A DNA stretch of 32,244 bases from contig CANBFE010000037.1 in the NCBI GenBank assembly GCA_947367855.1, positions 1 to 32,244 on the forward strand, given 5' to 3'. The translations under genes and the position numbers were made by a program. This stretch comes from an uncultured Lachnospiraceae bacterium (GTDB lineage Bacteria > Bacillota > Clostridia > Lachnospirales > Lachnospiraceae). The notes under the pieces are model-generated. The model saw nothing but the letters and a program-made list of their open reading frames with translations, was not told the origin of the DNA and made no database searches. Below are positions 9,004-17,641 of this stretch, piece after piece. The number at the start of each line of letters is the position of its first letter. Within the stretch, counting starts at the first letter, position 1.

Positions 9004-11031
9004 TTAAATTTTAAGTGAAAAATCGCTCCTGTCCAGAGAAAAATTGGGGTTGAAATAAGGATCCCCGGCCTCCAGCGCCTTCTTCCACTTCTCCCGGAAG
9101 GCTTCTGACTCCCTGTCATAGCGTCTGGCCCTCTCCCCCTCCGTATCCAGGCCCCTGGAAGCGGATTCATAGTGAAACAGCTCCGCAAAAGGCGTAAAGA
9201 CATTCAACAGCCCCATTTCCCGCAGTTTCAGGCAGAAGTCCACATCGTTCAGGGACACGGCAAAGCTCTCATCCAGGCCCCCGGCCTGCTGATACAGGCT
9301 CTTTTTCACCATCAGACAGGCTCCGGTCACCGCAGTCATGTTCTGGGCATAGCACAGGCGTCCCATGTATCCCAGATTCTGGCGGTGCTGCTTATAGTGG
9401 ACATGCCCCGCAGTCCTGTGGGCCCCCAGACCGATGACCACACCCGCATGCTGGATGGTTTTATCCCCATAGAAGAGCTTTGCCCCCACGGCTCCCACAT
9501 CCTGCCTCTGGGCATACATCAGAAGCTCCTCCATCCAGGTTACGGTGATGACCTCCGTGTCATTATTCAAAAGCAGAACATATTCTCCGGAGGCATGCTT
9601 TACGCCGAGATTATTGACGGCAGAGTAGTTGAAGCCGCCCCGGTATGTCACAATTCCAATCCTGCCGTCCTCACTGCGCAGAACACTGCCCTCCCCCTGG
9701 TTTCCCCCGGCAGCCTCCGCGGCCTGTTCATAGTTATACCCCAGAAGCCTGCTGTAATAATCCTTAATTTCCTTTGTGGAACTGTTGTTCTCCACTATAA
9801 TGATCTCATAATTATCATAGGTGGACTTCTCCAGGACAGATGACACACAGCGCCTCAGATCCTCCGCATGGTCCTTATTTGCGATTATAACGGAAATCCG
9901 GGGCGTGCCCATAATCTGATAGCGAATCCGGAAAATGGTCTCAAAGGCCCTGGTGCTCTCGATCTTAAAATGTTCGTATCCATGCCCCCGGAGATGCTCC
10001 GCCACGGCCCCCTTGGCTGCCTCGATGGCATAAGGCTTGGCCTCGATATCCGCCGCCACCGAACCCGGATGACTTCTCCAGTAGTACATCAGTCTGGGCA
10101 CATGGACCACCTTCTCCGCATTGTCCGTAAGCCGCAGAATCATGTCATGGTCCTGGCTGCCGTCAAACTTCTTCCGGAACAGCTCCGTGCCGTCCAGCAG
10201 TTTTCTGGAAAAAACGCTGAAATGGCAGATGTAATTGTTTGCCCGCAGATTGTCCGGGGCATAATTCGGCTTAAAGTGCATGGTGAGCATGCGGTTGATA
10301 TCGCCGCTTCGGAAAGTAGTCTCGTCACAGTATAAATAATCAGCCCCCTGCTCGTTGATGGCCTTCACATACTCGTAGAGCACACTGGGATGCAGCACAT
10401 CGTCCTGGTCCAACAGACCGATATACTCCCCTGTGGCCATCTGCAGACAGGCATTGGTATTGCCCGCTATGCCATCGTTTTTCTCCAGATGCCTGTACAC
10501 AATCCTGCCTTCCGACCTGGCCGCGTATTCCCGGCAGATTTCCTCCAGATAACCGTGGGCGGCGTCGGACCCGTCAGCAAGGCACAGTTCCCAGTTGCGG
10601 TAGGTCTGGTTCATGACGGAATCCAGCATCTCGATCTGGAATTCCCTGTCATTGTTCCACAGGGGCACCAGAATACTGATCTTCACCATCCTGGGAAACA
10701 CGGTATCCCGCTCTGCAGCAGCCTGCTCAGGGGAGGGAAAGCTTGAGGTGCCGAACTGCTTCATGGCCTCCCGCTCCCGCTTTTTGTACGCCAGCTTGTG
10801 CAGTACGCCCCTGGGACCTCCGCAGTTGCGAAGCCTGTCCCGTTGGCGGACTGCCCAGTGAATGCCGCTTCTGGCCGGTTTGCTGAGCTTCCACAGGGGA
10901 TTGCCCTTGATCCGGTTCAGCTTCCACTCCAGCTCCTCGTTTTTTGCCTCCAGATCTGCCACTCTGCCCGCCAGATCTGCGCATTTCAAATGCTCCCGTT
11001 CGTAAGCTTCCCTGTAGTCAGTTTCTCCCAT
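9004..11031 (-). CDS. Double-domain family 2 glycosyltransferase with N-terminal coiled coil
   Basis: A 675-residue protein. Residues about 5-45 are a charged heptad-like coiled coil. Residues about 117-330 form a first GT-A domain (KISILVPLWNN, metal-binding LDQDD at 207-211). Residues about 378-620 form a second GT-A domain (RISVIIANKDH, LLLNNDTE around 487-493, and the LNDVDFCLKLREMG segment typical of rhamnosyltransferase-like GT2 enzymes). Two active sites in one chain suggest that it makes two successive linkages of a repeating unit. No membrane segment is visible; a cytoplasmic face location is likely. An excellent GGAGG site precedes the ATG. Context with rfbABC and Wzm/Wzt points to rhamnan-type chain synthesis, but donor and linkage are not readable from the sequence. 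Confidence 0.88.
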   Translation of the reverse strand: MGETDYREAYEREHLKCADLAGRVADLEAKNEELEWKLNRIKGNPLWKLSKPARSGIHWAVRQRDRLRNCGGPRGVLHKLAYKKREREAMKQFGTSSFPSPEQAAAERDTVFPRMVKISILVPLWNNDREFQIEMLDSVMNQTYRNWELCLADGSDAAHGYLEEICREYAARSEGRIVYRHLEKNDGIAGNTNACLQMATGEYIGLLDQDDVLHPSVLYEYVKAINEQGADYLYCDETTFRSGDINRMLTMHFKPNYAPDNLRANNYICHFSVFSRKLLDGTELFRKKFDGSQDHDMILRLTDNAEKVVHVPRLMYYWRSHPGSVAADIEAKPYAIEAAKGAVAEHLRGHGYEHFKIESTRAFETIFRIRYQIMGTPRISVIIANKDHAEDLRRCVSSVLEKSTYDNYEIIIVENNSSTKEIKDYYSRLLGYNYEQAAEAAGGNQGEGSVLRSEDGRIGIVTYRGGFNYSAVNNLGVKHASGEYVLLLNNDTEVITVTWMEELLMYAQRQDVGAVGAKLFYGDKTIQHAGVVIGLGAHRTAGHVHYKQHRQNLGYMGRLCYAQNMTAVTGACLMVKKSLYQQAGGLDESFAVSLNDVDFCLKLREMGLLNVFTPFAELFHYESASRGLDTEGERARRYDRESEAFREKWKKALEAGDPYFNPNFSLDRSDFSLKI

Positions 11032-11091
11032 ACCTTTCCTCCCTGCGTCCGCTCTCTGCCGCAGCCTTTATCCCCGGTCCTGCAGGCCTCC

Positions 11092-13254
11092 TTAAAATCT
11101 CCGTTTACACCCGGCCTCCATGTCTTTTGCGATCTGCGCAGGCAGACGCACTATCTCCAGACGCACCCTCAGAAGATTTTCTTCCTTCCGCTCCAGACGC
11201 TCTATGTTGATATTGATATTGGGGTCGTCCGTGGCGAACACAATCCCCGGACAGTCCCGCTCCGCCTTATCCGCAGGCCTCACAATACTACCGTTGGAAT
11301 ACAGGAGCTTTCTCCTGTGCAAAGGCACCGTGGCCCCGTTAAAGGTCATCTCCCGGATTTTCACCGAGCAGGGATACATGCCCGGATCGATGCGCAGCAT
11401 TTTCACATCCCCTTTTACCTTCAGCTCCAGCACAATGAGCCAGTCTCCCTGATAGGCTTCCCTGACAAAGTAGGACTCCTCCTCCAGATAGCCGCCTCCC
11501 CTGTCCTCATAGATCTGAACCCGGTTTACATCCCCGGAATCCTGATATTTTTCGATCCAGTCCAGGGGGCGTATGACACGGTGCCCGATTTTCTCCCGCA
11601 TTTCTGCCAGGGAAGAACGGTCTCCCGTCACAAACCTTTGAAATTCCCCTTCCTCCTCCCAGAATTCCTTCACTTCCCTCTCGGTGACGGACAGCTCCTC
11701 CCGAATCCAGTCCAGGCTCAGCTTCTTCCGCTTCTCGTCCTCCAACAGGTACCAGTAGGCCGCCCGAAAGGCAAGACGCTTCATATCCATGGGTTTTCCA
11801 AAGGTCCATTCATAGTCAATCAAAGTCCATTTTCCCTTCAGCAGCTGCTCCTGGGAGAGATTTTCGCCCTCCGCATCCACCAGGATATTGCCGAAGACCA
11901 GGTCAAAGTCCGCTGCAGGATATTCGCTGTTATATCCCACCCTGGCCACAAACTCCCTGAAAAACCTGCGGAACGCCTCCACGTCATCCCGCTCCAGGCA
12001 TCTGTCCATCAGCTCCAGAAGGGATATGCCCCGTACAAACTCGAACTGCGCGCAGAGCTCTCCTCCAACCTCCGCCAGTTCACAGGCATTCACTTCCAGT
12101 TTTCCGTTTTGGTACCGCTCCCTGAGGCTCTCGCAGGCAGCCGCCATTCCCCTGACATGCTCCCGGGCAGCTTCCCCAATGGGGTATTTCCGCACCAGAT
12201 CGCTTTCCTGCCGGCCTCCGAACCACCCACGCAGTATCTCTGTCCGCACTGCATATTCCGGGGCCCTGTCATTGGAATATTTCACAAACCTGACGTCAAA
12301 TCCCCTGCCTGCCACCAGCACAAAGGAATTTGAAAATATGGGAAACAGCCCGTCCTCCGCCAGACCGTCAAAAGCATTTTTCTCATTGAACAGCAGCAGC
12401 CTGTCACTGTCGAAATTTCGAAGATTATTAAACAGTTCTCCCTTTCCCGGCAGATATTCGTCGCTGTACAGCGCAGTCATGAACTTATAATCCGGGTAGG
12501 GATAGTAAAAGTGGTACTCCCGCACCCCACAGTTCTGGAGGATCCTCTCCAGCCCGCTCCGGCTGAAGGTCCGGGCCTCCCCTCCGGACACATAATTCTC
12601 TATACCGGAAAAATAGGTTCCCAGATGGTCCTCCCTGCAGCCTGCAAAATATTTCAGGCCGTATTTGTTCTCTATGGCGATGACAATCCTTCCCCCGGGA
12701 GCCAGATGGGCAAGAAGCCTTGCCAGAAAGGTCTCATAGGGCCTGTCCCCTCCGATATAGCTCTTCCCGTATTCGAACACCCCAATGAGAAAGATGTAGT
12801 CAAAGTCCCCGGGCAGCTCTGGCTCAATCTCCTGAAAATTTCCCACATGAATGGTTATGTTATCGCATTCCCTGTGCCTGTACGCATTGATCAGGCTGCG
12901 CTTCCGTGACAGCTCCACGCAGGTCACACTGCCCGCCTTCCTGGCCAGGGCCCCCGTAATGGCGCCGCAGCCGCTTCCCACCTCCAGCACCCTGCTGCTT
13001 TTGTCCATGGGGACCCAGTCCACAATATTCTCCCGCAGCGGAGACAGGTGGTACAGAAGGGGCCAGGACCTCCGCTCTTCCACGATCCTGTCATATTCGG
13101 CGGAAAATCTGCTCTTTACGATGTCAAGCAGTTCGTCCTCCGCCGTTCCCTCGCTGTAGTAGTCCTTTCCCGAATACTTTCCGTAATCCAGTCTGACCTT
13201 TCCGATCTCCTCAATGGTCCTTCCCGCTGTATTTTCCATTTTGTTTTCTGCCAT
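11092..13254 (-). CDS. Methyltransferase-kinase fusion, WbdD-like candidate chain terminator
   Basis: A 720-residue multidomain protein. Residues about 60-260 are a class I SAM methyltransferase: motif I RVLEVGSGCG at 88-97, the acidic VELS at 113-116, and FDYIFLIGVFEY. Residues about 320-545 look like a kinase-fold phosphotransferase: the catalytic loop D-L-V-F-G-N (Asp451, Asn456) and metal-binding I-D-Y-E (Asp480) keep the DLxxxN and DFG-like pattern. Residues about 570-700 appear beta-rich with an RIDPGMYPCSVKI segment of unknown role. Methyltransferase plus kinase in one chain, beside a Wzt with a C-terminal domain, is the arrangement of E. coli WbdD, which caps O-antigen ends with methyl and phosphate. 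Similarity here is by architecture and motifs only. Start ATG at 13254 has only a weak GGTGGG site; Met6 is an alternative. Confidence 0.8.
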   Translation of the reverse strand: MAENKMENTAGRTIEEIGKVRLDYGKYSGKDYYSEGTAEDELLDIVKSRFSAEYDRIVEERRSWPLLYHLSPLRENIVDWVPMDKSSRVLEVGSGCGAITGALARKAGSVTCVELSRKRSLINAYRHRECDNITIHVGNFQEIEPELPGDFDYIFLIGVFEYGKSYIGGDRPYETFLARLLAHLAPGGRIVIAIENKYGLKYFAGCREDHLGTYFSGIENYVSGGEARTFSRSGLERILQNCGVREYHFYYPYPDYKFMTALYSDEYLPGKGELFNNLRNFDSDRLLLFNEKNAFDGLAEDGLFPIFSNSFVLVAGRGFDVRFVKYSNDRAPEYAVRTEILRGWFGGRQESDLVRKYPIGEAAREHVRGMAAACESLRERYQNGKLEVNACELAEVGGELCAQFEFVRGISLLELMDRCLERDDVEAFRRFFREFVARVGYNSEYPAADFDLVFGNILVDAEGENLSQEQLLKGKWTLIDYEWTFGKPMDMKRLAFRAAYWYLLEDEKRKKLSLDWIREELSVTEREVKEFWEEEGEFQRFVTGDRSSLAEMREKIGHRVIRPLDWIEKYQDSGDVNRVQIYEDRGGGYLEEESYFVREAYQGDWLIVLELKVKGDVKMLRIDPGMYPCSVKIREMTFNGATVPLHRRKLLYSNGSIVRPADKAERDCPGIVFATDDPNININIERLERKEENLLRVRLEIVRLPAQIAKDMEAGCKRRF

Positions 13255-13295
13255 ATTCCCACCATTTTATCCCCAGTTCCTCCGCGAAACACACG

Positions 13296-14612
13296 CTATA
13301 GCAGCGCCACATCCGAAACCGTCACTTCCGATTCCATATCATAGTACCCTACCGTATCTTTATCTGACACCACTGTCACATCCAACACGTCGTAAAGCCT
13401 GTGATACACCTCAAAGTTATCTCCATTATACCCGGTGACCCCCAGAGACAACAGATATTCCCCTCCCTGAAGGCTCATTTTCTGCCGGAATGTAACATCC
13501 TTTACCTGCCCCGGTTCCCCGCTTTCCAGGTAGGCCTTCTCAATCATGGTGTTGGTGCCCGTAATCTCTGTCCCTATCACATTTTTGAAGGAAAAGGCAA
13601 AGATCGGCGCGGGTACATGGTCCCGGAATTTCACCCTCATGTGCAAAGTGAAATAGCTGCCCTTTAATATGGCCATGGCACGCACATTCTGGTCATCCGT
13701 CAGATAGTAATCCACAATCTCGGCCTGTTTTGTGCCATATTCCTGAACATCCGGATTGACGGCTGCCGCCGCCCGGTCCTCCTGCGCCTGTTCCGGCTTC
13801 TCCTCCCCGGCGCCGTCCTCCTCCGGCTCCGGAATCTCGTACTGTCCCACAAGCACCCGCTTATAGGCGTCGATCATGTCCTTGGGAGAACCCTCCCCCA
13901 ACAGATTTCCCTTATTCAGCAGAAATACCCTGTCGCAGTATTTGCTGATAATACTCAGGTCATGGCTGACAAACACGATGGTCTTGCCCAGCTTCTTGAA
14001 TTCTTCGAATTTATGGTAACACTTTGCCTGGAAAAACACATCCCCCACGGAAAGCGCCTCATCCACAATCAGAATCTCCGGCTCGATATTGATGGCCACA
14101 GCAAAGGCAAGCCGCACAAACATCCCGCTGGAATAGGTCTTCACCGGCTGGTACACATAGTCCCCGATATCGGCAAACTCCAGAATTTCCGGCAGTTTTT
14201 CTTCAATCTCCCTGTCCGTGAATCCCATCATGGTGCCGTTGAGGTACACATTTTCTATGCCATTGTACTCCATGTTGAAACCGGCCCCCAGCTCCAGGAG
14301 GGCAGAGATCCTGCCGTCCACCCGCACCCTGCCCGAAGTGGGGTTCAGCACTCCAGTGATGATCTTCAGTATGGTGGATTTCCCGGAGCCGTTGGTGCCT
14401 ATGATGCCCACTGTCTCCCCCCGGTGTATCTCCAGACTGACCCCGTTTAGCGCATAGTGCAGCTTATGCACCTGCTTTCTGCCAAGCCCCAGCGCCTCCT
14501 TCACCCTGTCCCTGGCCCGGTCATAGAGCTTGTATATTTTTACCACATCTTTTATTTCGATTGCAGAGCCTTCCGGCTCCTGTACCCGCAACTTTGTCTC
14601 TCTGTCTCTCAT
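13296..14612 (-). CDS. wzt: Polysaccharide ABC transporter ATPase with C-terminal glycan-binding-type domain
   Basis: A 438-residue Wzt/TagH-type ATPase energising polysaccharide export. The nucleotide-binding domain occupies about 18-250, with Walker A GTNGSGKST (72-80), the signature YSSGM (160-164), Walker B EILIVDEA (179-186) and a switch His in VSHD. A Glu/Pro/Ala-rich linker (about 258-288) leads to a beta-sandwich-like domain of about 140 residues, the position and size of the Wzt C-terminal domain that binds the modified non-reducing end of O-antigens in O9a-type systems. The frame is open further upstream into wzm (a TTG at 14702 would add 30 residues). I prefer the ATG at 14612 because family members start near this point, although its ribosome site is weak. 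Partner wzm precedes it. Confidence 0.92.
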   Translation of the reverse strand: MRDRETKLRVQEPEGSAIEIKDVVKIYKLYDRARDRVKEALGLGRKQVHKLHYALNGVSLEIHRGETVGIIGTNGSGKSTILKIITGVLNPTSGRVRVDGRISALLELGAGFNMEYNGIENVYLNGTMMGFTDREIEEKLPEILEFADIGDYVYQPVKTYSSGMFVRLAFAVAINIEPEILIVDEALSVGDVFFQAKCYHKFEEFKKLGKTIVFVSHDLSIISKYCDRVFLLNKGNLLGEGSPKDMIDAYKRVLVGQYEIPEPEEDGAGEEKPEQAQEDRAAAAVNPDVQEYGTKQAEIVDYYLTDDQNVRAMAILKGSYFTLHMRVKFRDHVPAPIFAFSFKNVIGTEITGTNTMIEKAYLESGEPGQVKDVTFRQKMSLQGGEYLLSLGVTGYNGDNFEVYHRLYDVLDVTVVSDKDTVGYYDMESEVTVSDVALL

Positions 14613-14685
14613 GCTATCCCATACCCTACTTTTCAAAAGTCCCTCCTGCCGCCGGGCATACTCCGCCGCCTGCAGGGGGAGCCTT

Positions 14686-15669
14686 TTACAGAACATCCGC
14701 AAAATGTACCTTCAGTCTCCTGAAGACAGCCCCGCCGATTCCGAATAAAACCACTGTCACAATCCAGAAATACATGGTGGAAAAAAAGTCCTGAAAAAAC
14801 CATTCCCTGCCATAGATGGAGCTGCGGTACCCCTCCACAATGTACACCAGGGGATTCAGCTTCAGTATAAGTACCCATCCTGCAGGGGCGGAATTGATAT
14901 CCCAGAGAATGGGGGTTGCCCAGATCCCGATCTGCAGCAGAATATTGATAATCTGGGTAAGGTCCTTAAAAAAGACCACAACCGCACAGGTGGCATAGCA
15001 GAGTCCAAGCACAAAGATAAACAGGCAGAAGCTGTAATACACGATCTGAATCGTGTATACAGTGGGATAATAACCGTAAAGCGCTGCCACCACAAGCAGT
15101 ACAGCCACAAAAAACACATGAATAAAGGTGGCTGCAATCACCTTGATGATGGGCAGGATGCTGATCTTGAACACTACCTTTTTCACCAGGTAATCGTATT
15201 CCCTCAGTGCATTGGTCCCGTTGTTCAGCGCCTCGTTAAAGTAAAACCAGGGCACCAGGCCTGCGGTGAGAAATACCACAAACGGCACGTCACCAGAGCC
15301 ACGCCCGGTATTCCCCATCAGTTTGTCAAAGACGATATAGTACATTCCCACAGTTACCACAGGCTGCGCAAGCGCCCAGAGCGCCCCCATGTAAGAACCT
15401 GCATACCGCTTCCGGAAGTCGTTTTTTGCAAGCTTCCAGATCAGGCGGCGGCTCTGGTACAGTTCCCTGGGAACGGTGGTAACCTTTTCATACCACTTTG
15501 CAAATACAATGCATGCAGCCAGAATCATGGTGCAGGAAAGTATCTTTTTCAGCAGCTCCTCCTGTGGGTTCGCGCTGGGTCCCGGGTTCTGATGAACTAT
15601 GATCACTACGGCCATCAGGAGCCCCAACAGCGAAAATATGATAATTCCGCCTTTCTTCCTTATCCTCAT
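14686..15669 (-). CDS. wzm: Polysaccharide ABC transporter permease
   Basis: A 327-residue ABC-2 type permease. The family core begins near residue 75 with RRLIWKLAKNDFRKRYAGSYMGALWAL, the amphipathic segment that starts Wzm/TagG proteins, followed by about six membrane segments and the C-terminal NPLVYIVEGYRSSIYG region. The N-terminus is longer than usual: two additional hydrophobic stretches (about 8-25 and 40-57) precede the core, joined by an Asn/Pro-rich turn. The AGGGGTAAGG ribosome site next to the ATG supports this long start. With the adjacent wzt it exports a finished lipid-linked glycan across the membrane. Confidence 0.92.
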   Translation of the reverse strand: MRIRKKGGIIIFSLLGLLMAVVIIVHQNPGPSANPQEELLKKILSCTMILAACIVFAKWYEKVTTVPRELYQSRRLIWKLAKNDFRKRYAGSYMGALWALAQPVVTVGMYYIVFDKLMGNTGRGSGDVPFVVFLTAGLVPWFYFNEALNNGTNALREYDYLVKKVVFKISILPIIKVIAATFIHVFFVAVLLVVAALYGYYPTVYTIQIVYYSFCLFIFVLGLCYATCAVVVFFKDLTQIINILLQIGIWATPILWDINSAPAGWVLILKLNPLVYIVEGYRSSIYGREWFFQDFFSTMYFWIVTVVLFGIGGAVFRRLKVHFADVL

Positions 15670-15704
15670 TTTACCTTACCCCTGCTTATCCTTTGGTCTC
15701 ATGC

Positions 15705-16256
15705 TCAGAGCTTCAGGCTGTCCAGTCCGCCCCAGTTCTTATCCCTCTCCACCATGATCAGTTCCATATCCTCAGGGATCGGCCACTGGATGCCGATGGC
15801 GGGATCATTGTACAGAAGTCCGCCGTCATCGCCGGGATGATAAAATTCCGTGCACTTATAACAGAATTCCGCATACTCGGACAGTACCAGATAGCCATGG
15901 GCAAAATTTTTGGGAACAAAGAACTGCTTTTTGTTCTCCTCGGAAAGCACTACCCCGAACCACTTGCCGTAAGTGGGCGATCCCGCCCTCAGATCCACTG
16001 CCACGTCAAATACTTCCCCCCTGATGGCCCGCACCAGCTTGTCCTGGGGAAACTGCTTCTGAAAATGAAGCCCTCTTAAAACCCCCCGCCTTCCGGAGGA
16101 CTGGTTGTCCTGCACAAATATCTGGGGAATCCCTGCAGCCTTATAGTCCTCATACTGGTAGGATTCAAAAAAATATCCCCTCTCATCCCCGTATACCTGG
16201 GGAGTAATCACCTTCAGTCCCTCGATTTCGCATGTTTCCACACTTATTTTTCCCAT
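15705..16256 (-). CDS. rfbC: dTDP-4-dehydrorhamnose 3,5-epimerase
   Basis: A 183-residue cupin enzyme (also RmlC) that epimerises dTDP-4-keto-6-deoxy-D-glucose at C3 and C5 to the L-lyxo form, the third step toward dTDP-L-rhamnose. The catalytic base His64 in LRGLHFQ and the catalytic Tyr133 in FCYKCTEFYH are in place, as are DxRGYFFES near the start and PKNFAHGYLVLSE in the core. Length is normal. AAGGAG precedes the ATG. It is separated from the other dTDP-sugar genes by the GH25 gene and by a large inverted repeat in the 110-base gap upstream. No rfbD reductase is found nearby. Confidence 0.96.
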   Translation of the reverse strand: MGKISVETCEIEGLKVITPQVYGDERGYFFESYQYEDYKAAGIPQIFVQDNQSSGRRGVLRGLHFQKQFPQDKLVRAIRGEVFDVAVDLRAGSPTYGKWFGVVLSEENKKQFFVPKNFAHGYLVLSEYAEFCYKCTEFYHPGDDGGLLYNDPAIGIQWPIPEDMELIMVERDKNWGGLDSLKL

Positions 16257-16272
16257 GATTGCTCCTTTCTTA

Positions 16273-16358
16273 TTCCAGTTCCGTAAGATCCTGTAAATCC
16301 TATGGGCACTGCTTTGTACCTTACCGTTTTTCCAGTTCCGTAAGGTACAATACAGTGC
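16273..16358. repeat. Large inverted repeat plus 15-bp direct repeat between GH25 and rfbC genes
   Basis: Arms at 16306-16324 and 16340-16358 pair as a 6-bp stem (GCACTG/CAGTGC), a 2x2 internal mismatch and an 11-bp perfect stem (TTGTACCTTAC/GTAAGGTACAA) around a 15-base loop. The 15-mer TTCCAGTTCCGTAAG occurs exactly at 16273-16287 and again at 16330-16344, so part of the hairpin is duplicated nearer rfbC. There is no T-run on either strand, so it is not a normal terminator; an mRNA processing, attenuation or element-end function are options. Confidence 0.75.
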
Positions 16359-16366
16359 ACTCTTCT

Positions 16367-17641
16367 CTATGGCATCTGGAGATAACTGACATTCATGTCA
16401 ACATTTCCGGCAATGCCGTCAATACTTCCCTTTGATGTATACTGCCACATCTGGTAATAGCCCTGGTAAAGCGGCGCACTGCGGTATTCCGCAAGCCAGA
16501 TGCAGTAGTTTTCCAACTGTGCCGCATGCAGGTTGTTATTGTACCAGTTGCGGCTGCCGTAGACGCCTGCGCTGTATCCGGCGTTGGTTATGGTACGGCA
16601 GAAGGCCTCGCACACCGCCGTCCTGGTATCCACGTCAAGGCCGTCCGCCCTTCCGTTTCCTCCGGCTCCCTCAGTGTCGATAAACACAGGATAGTCAAGC
16701 TTATATTCCCGGATCAGCCGCAGCACTGCAGAAGCCTCTTCCACAGCCTCCACCTCATTTACCGCCTGGGTAAAGAAATACACGCCCACCGGAATTCCGC
16801 TGGCTGAAGCGCCCCTTATATTGGCGCTGAAATACGGATCCTCCACCAGAGTGCCCGTGACGGATCCCCGGTATCCCGCACGGATAATTGCAAATTCCAC
16901 TCCTGCGTTCTTCACCCTGTCCCAGTCAATCTCGCCGTTCCACTTGGAGACGTCAATGCCCACCCTGGAATTGGCAGTGGATTTCTGAAATTTCGTAATC
17001 TCCGTCCTGTCCGCATCCTCCAGGGCTTCCACAACGGCAGTATCCTCCGCCTCGGCATCTATCTCCTCCTCCGTCCTGATCAGAAGGGAGATATCGTCAA
17101 TGGCCACATATTCCACCCTGTCCTTTACCCTCACCCGGGTGCCGTTTGAAGGCGCGCGGTAGCCCTCCAGGGGCATCAGCTCCACACTGTATTCCCCGGC
17201 GGCCAGATCTCCGATATAGATGATGCCGTCCTTATCCAGATCCTTATATTCCCCCAGACCGTCCAGTCTGACATAGAAGCTTTCCCCTGCCACAGGCTCC
17301 CCAAGGCTGTCAACGATCTGAATGCGCAGATCCTTCTCCACGGAAGTCACCACAAGAGACAGCCGTACCGCATTGTCCCTGGCCGCTTCCAGAACGGGAT
17401 TGATTTCCTGGTCAAAGAAAGTATGGTCCTTCAGAAAAGCGGAAAGGTCGTCCCCGATCTGTCCCCTGCCAACACTGCTCTCCTCCTGCTCTTCCGGCCC
17501 GGGGGAGGGACTCTCCGTCTGGGACAGGCTCCCGTTTCTGTTGTTTTTGGGAGGCCTGTTCATGTATAGAACCAGCAGCGACACCATCCCGATCACTGCC
17601 ATGGAACATAAAATGGCCATTCTCCGCAGTTTAGAGTCCAT
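16367..17641 (-). CDS. Membrane-anchored GH25 lysozyme-like muramidase
   Basis: A 424-residue protein. Residues about 7-27 are a signal-anchor membrane segment. A Ser/Pro/Glu-rich spacer follows, then a domain at about 90-180 that resembles a prealbumin-like beta-sandwich (IVDSLGEPVAGESFYVRLDG, LAAGEYSVELMP). The C-terminal GH25 catalytic domain spans about 226-424 with GIDVSKWNGEIDW (Asp230) and the catalytic pair Asp322-Thr-Glu324 in YPVFIDTEG. GH25 enzymes cut the beta-1,4 bond of peptidoglycan glycan strands. Its ATG lies inside the end of rfbA (11-base overlap) with AGAGGTAG before it, which implies translational coupling to sugar synthesis. Likely role: local opening or remodelling of peptidoglycan where the polysaccharide is exported or attached. 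Placement inside the rfb genes is unusual. Confidence 0.9.
   Translation of the reverse strand: MDSKLRRMAILCSMAVIGMVSLLVLYMNRPPKNNRNGSLSQTESPSPGPEEQEESSVGRGQIGDDLSAFLKDHTFFDQEINPVLEAARDNAVRLSLVVTSVEKDLRIQIVDSLGEPVAGESFYVRLDGLGEYKDLDKDGIIYIGDLAAGEYSVELMPLEGYRAPSNGTRVRVKDRVEYVAIDDISLLIRTEEEIDAEAEDTAVVEALEDADRTEITKFQKSTANSRVGIDVSKWNGEIDWDRVKNAGVEFAIIRAGYRGSVTGTLVEDPYFSANIRGASASGIPVGVYFFTQAVNEVEAVEEASAVLRLIREYKLDYPVFIDTEGAGGNGRADGLDVDTRTAVCEAFCRTITNAGYSAGVYGSRNWYNNNLHAAQLENYCIWLAEYRSAPLYQGYYQMWQYTSKGSIDGIAGNVDMNVSYLQMP

Noticed and set aside
10798..12333. A 511-codon plus-strand open frame opposite the methyltransferase-kinase gene, and similar ones at 17322-18731 and 20623-21627
   Set aside because: They are antisense shadows caused by codon bias in the minus-strand genes; the minus frames carry intact catalytic motifs.
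16306..16358. Ordinary terminator between GH25 and rfbC
   Set aside because: There is no T-run after the stem on either strand and transcription of rfbC seems to need read-through.
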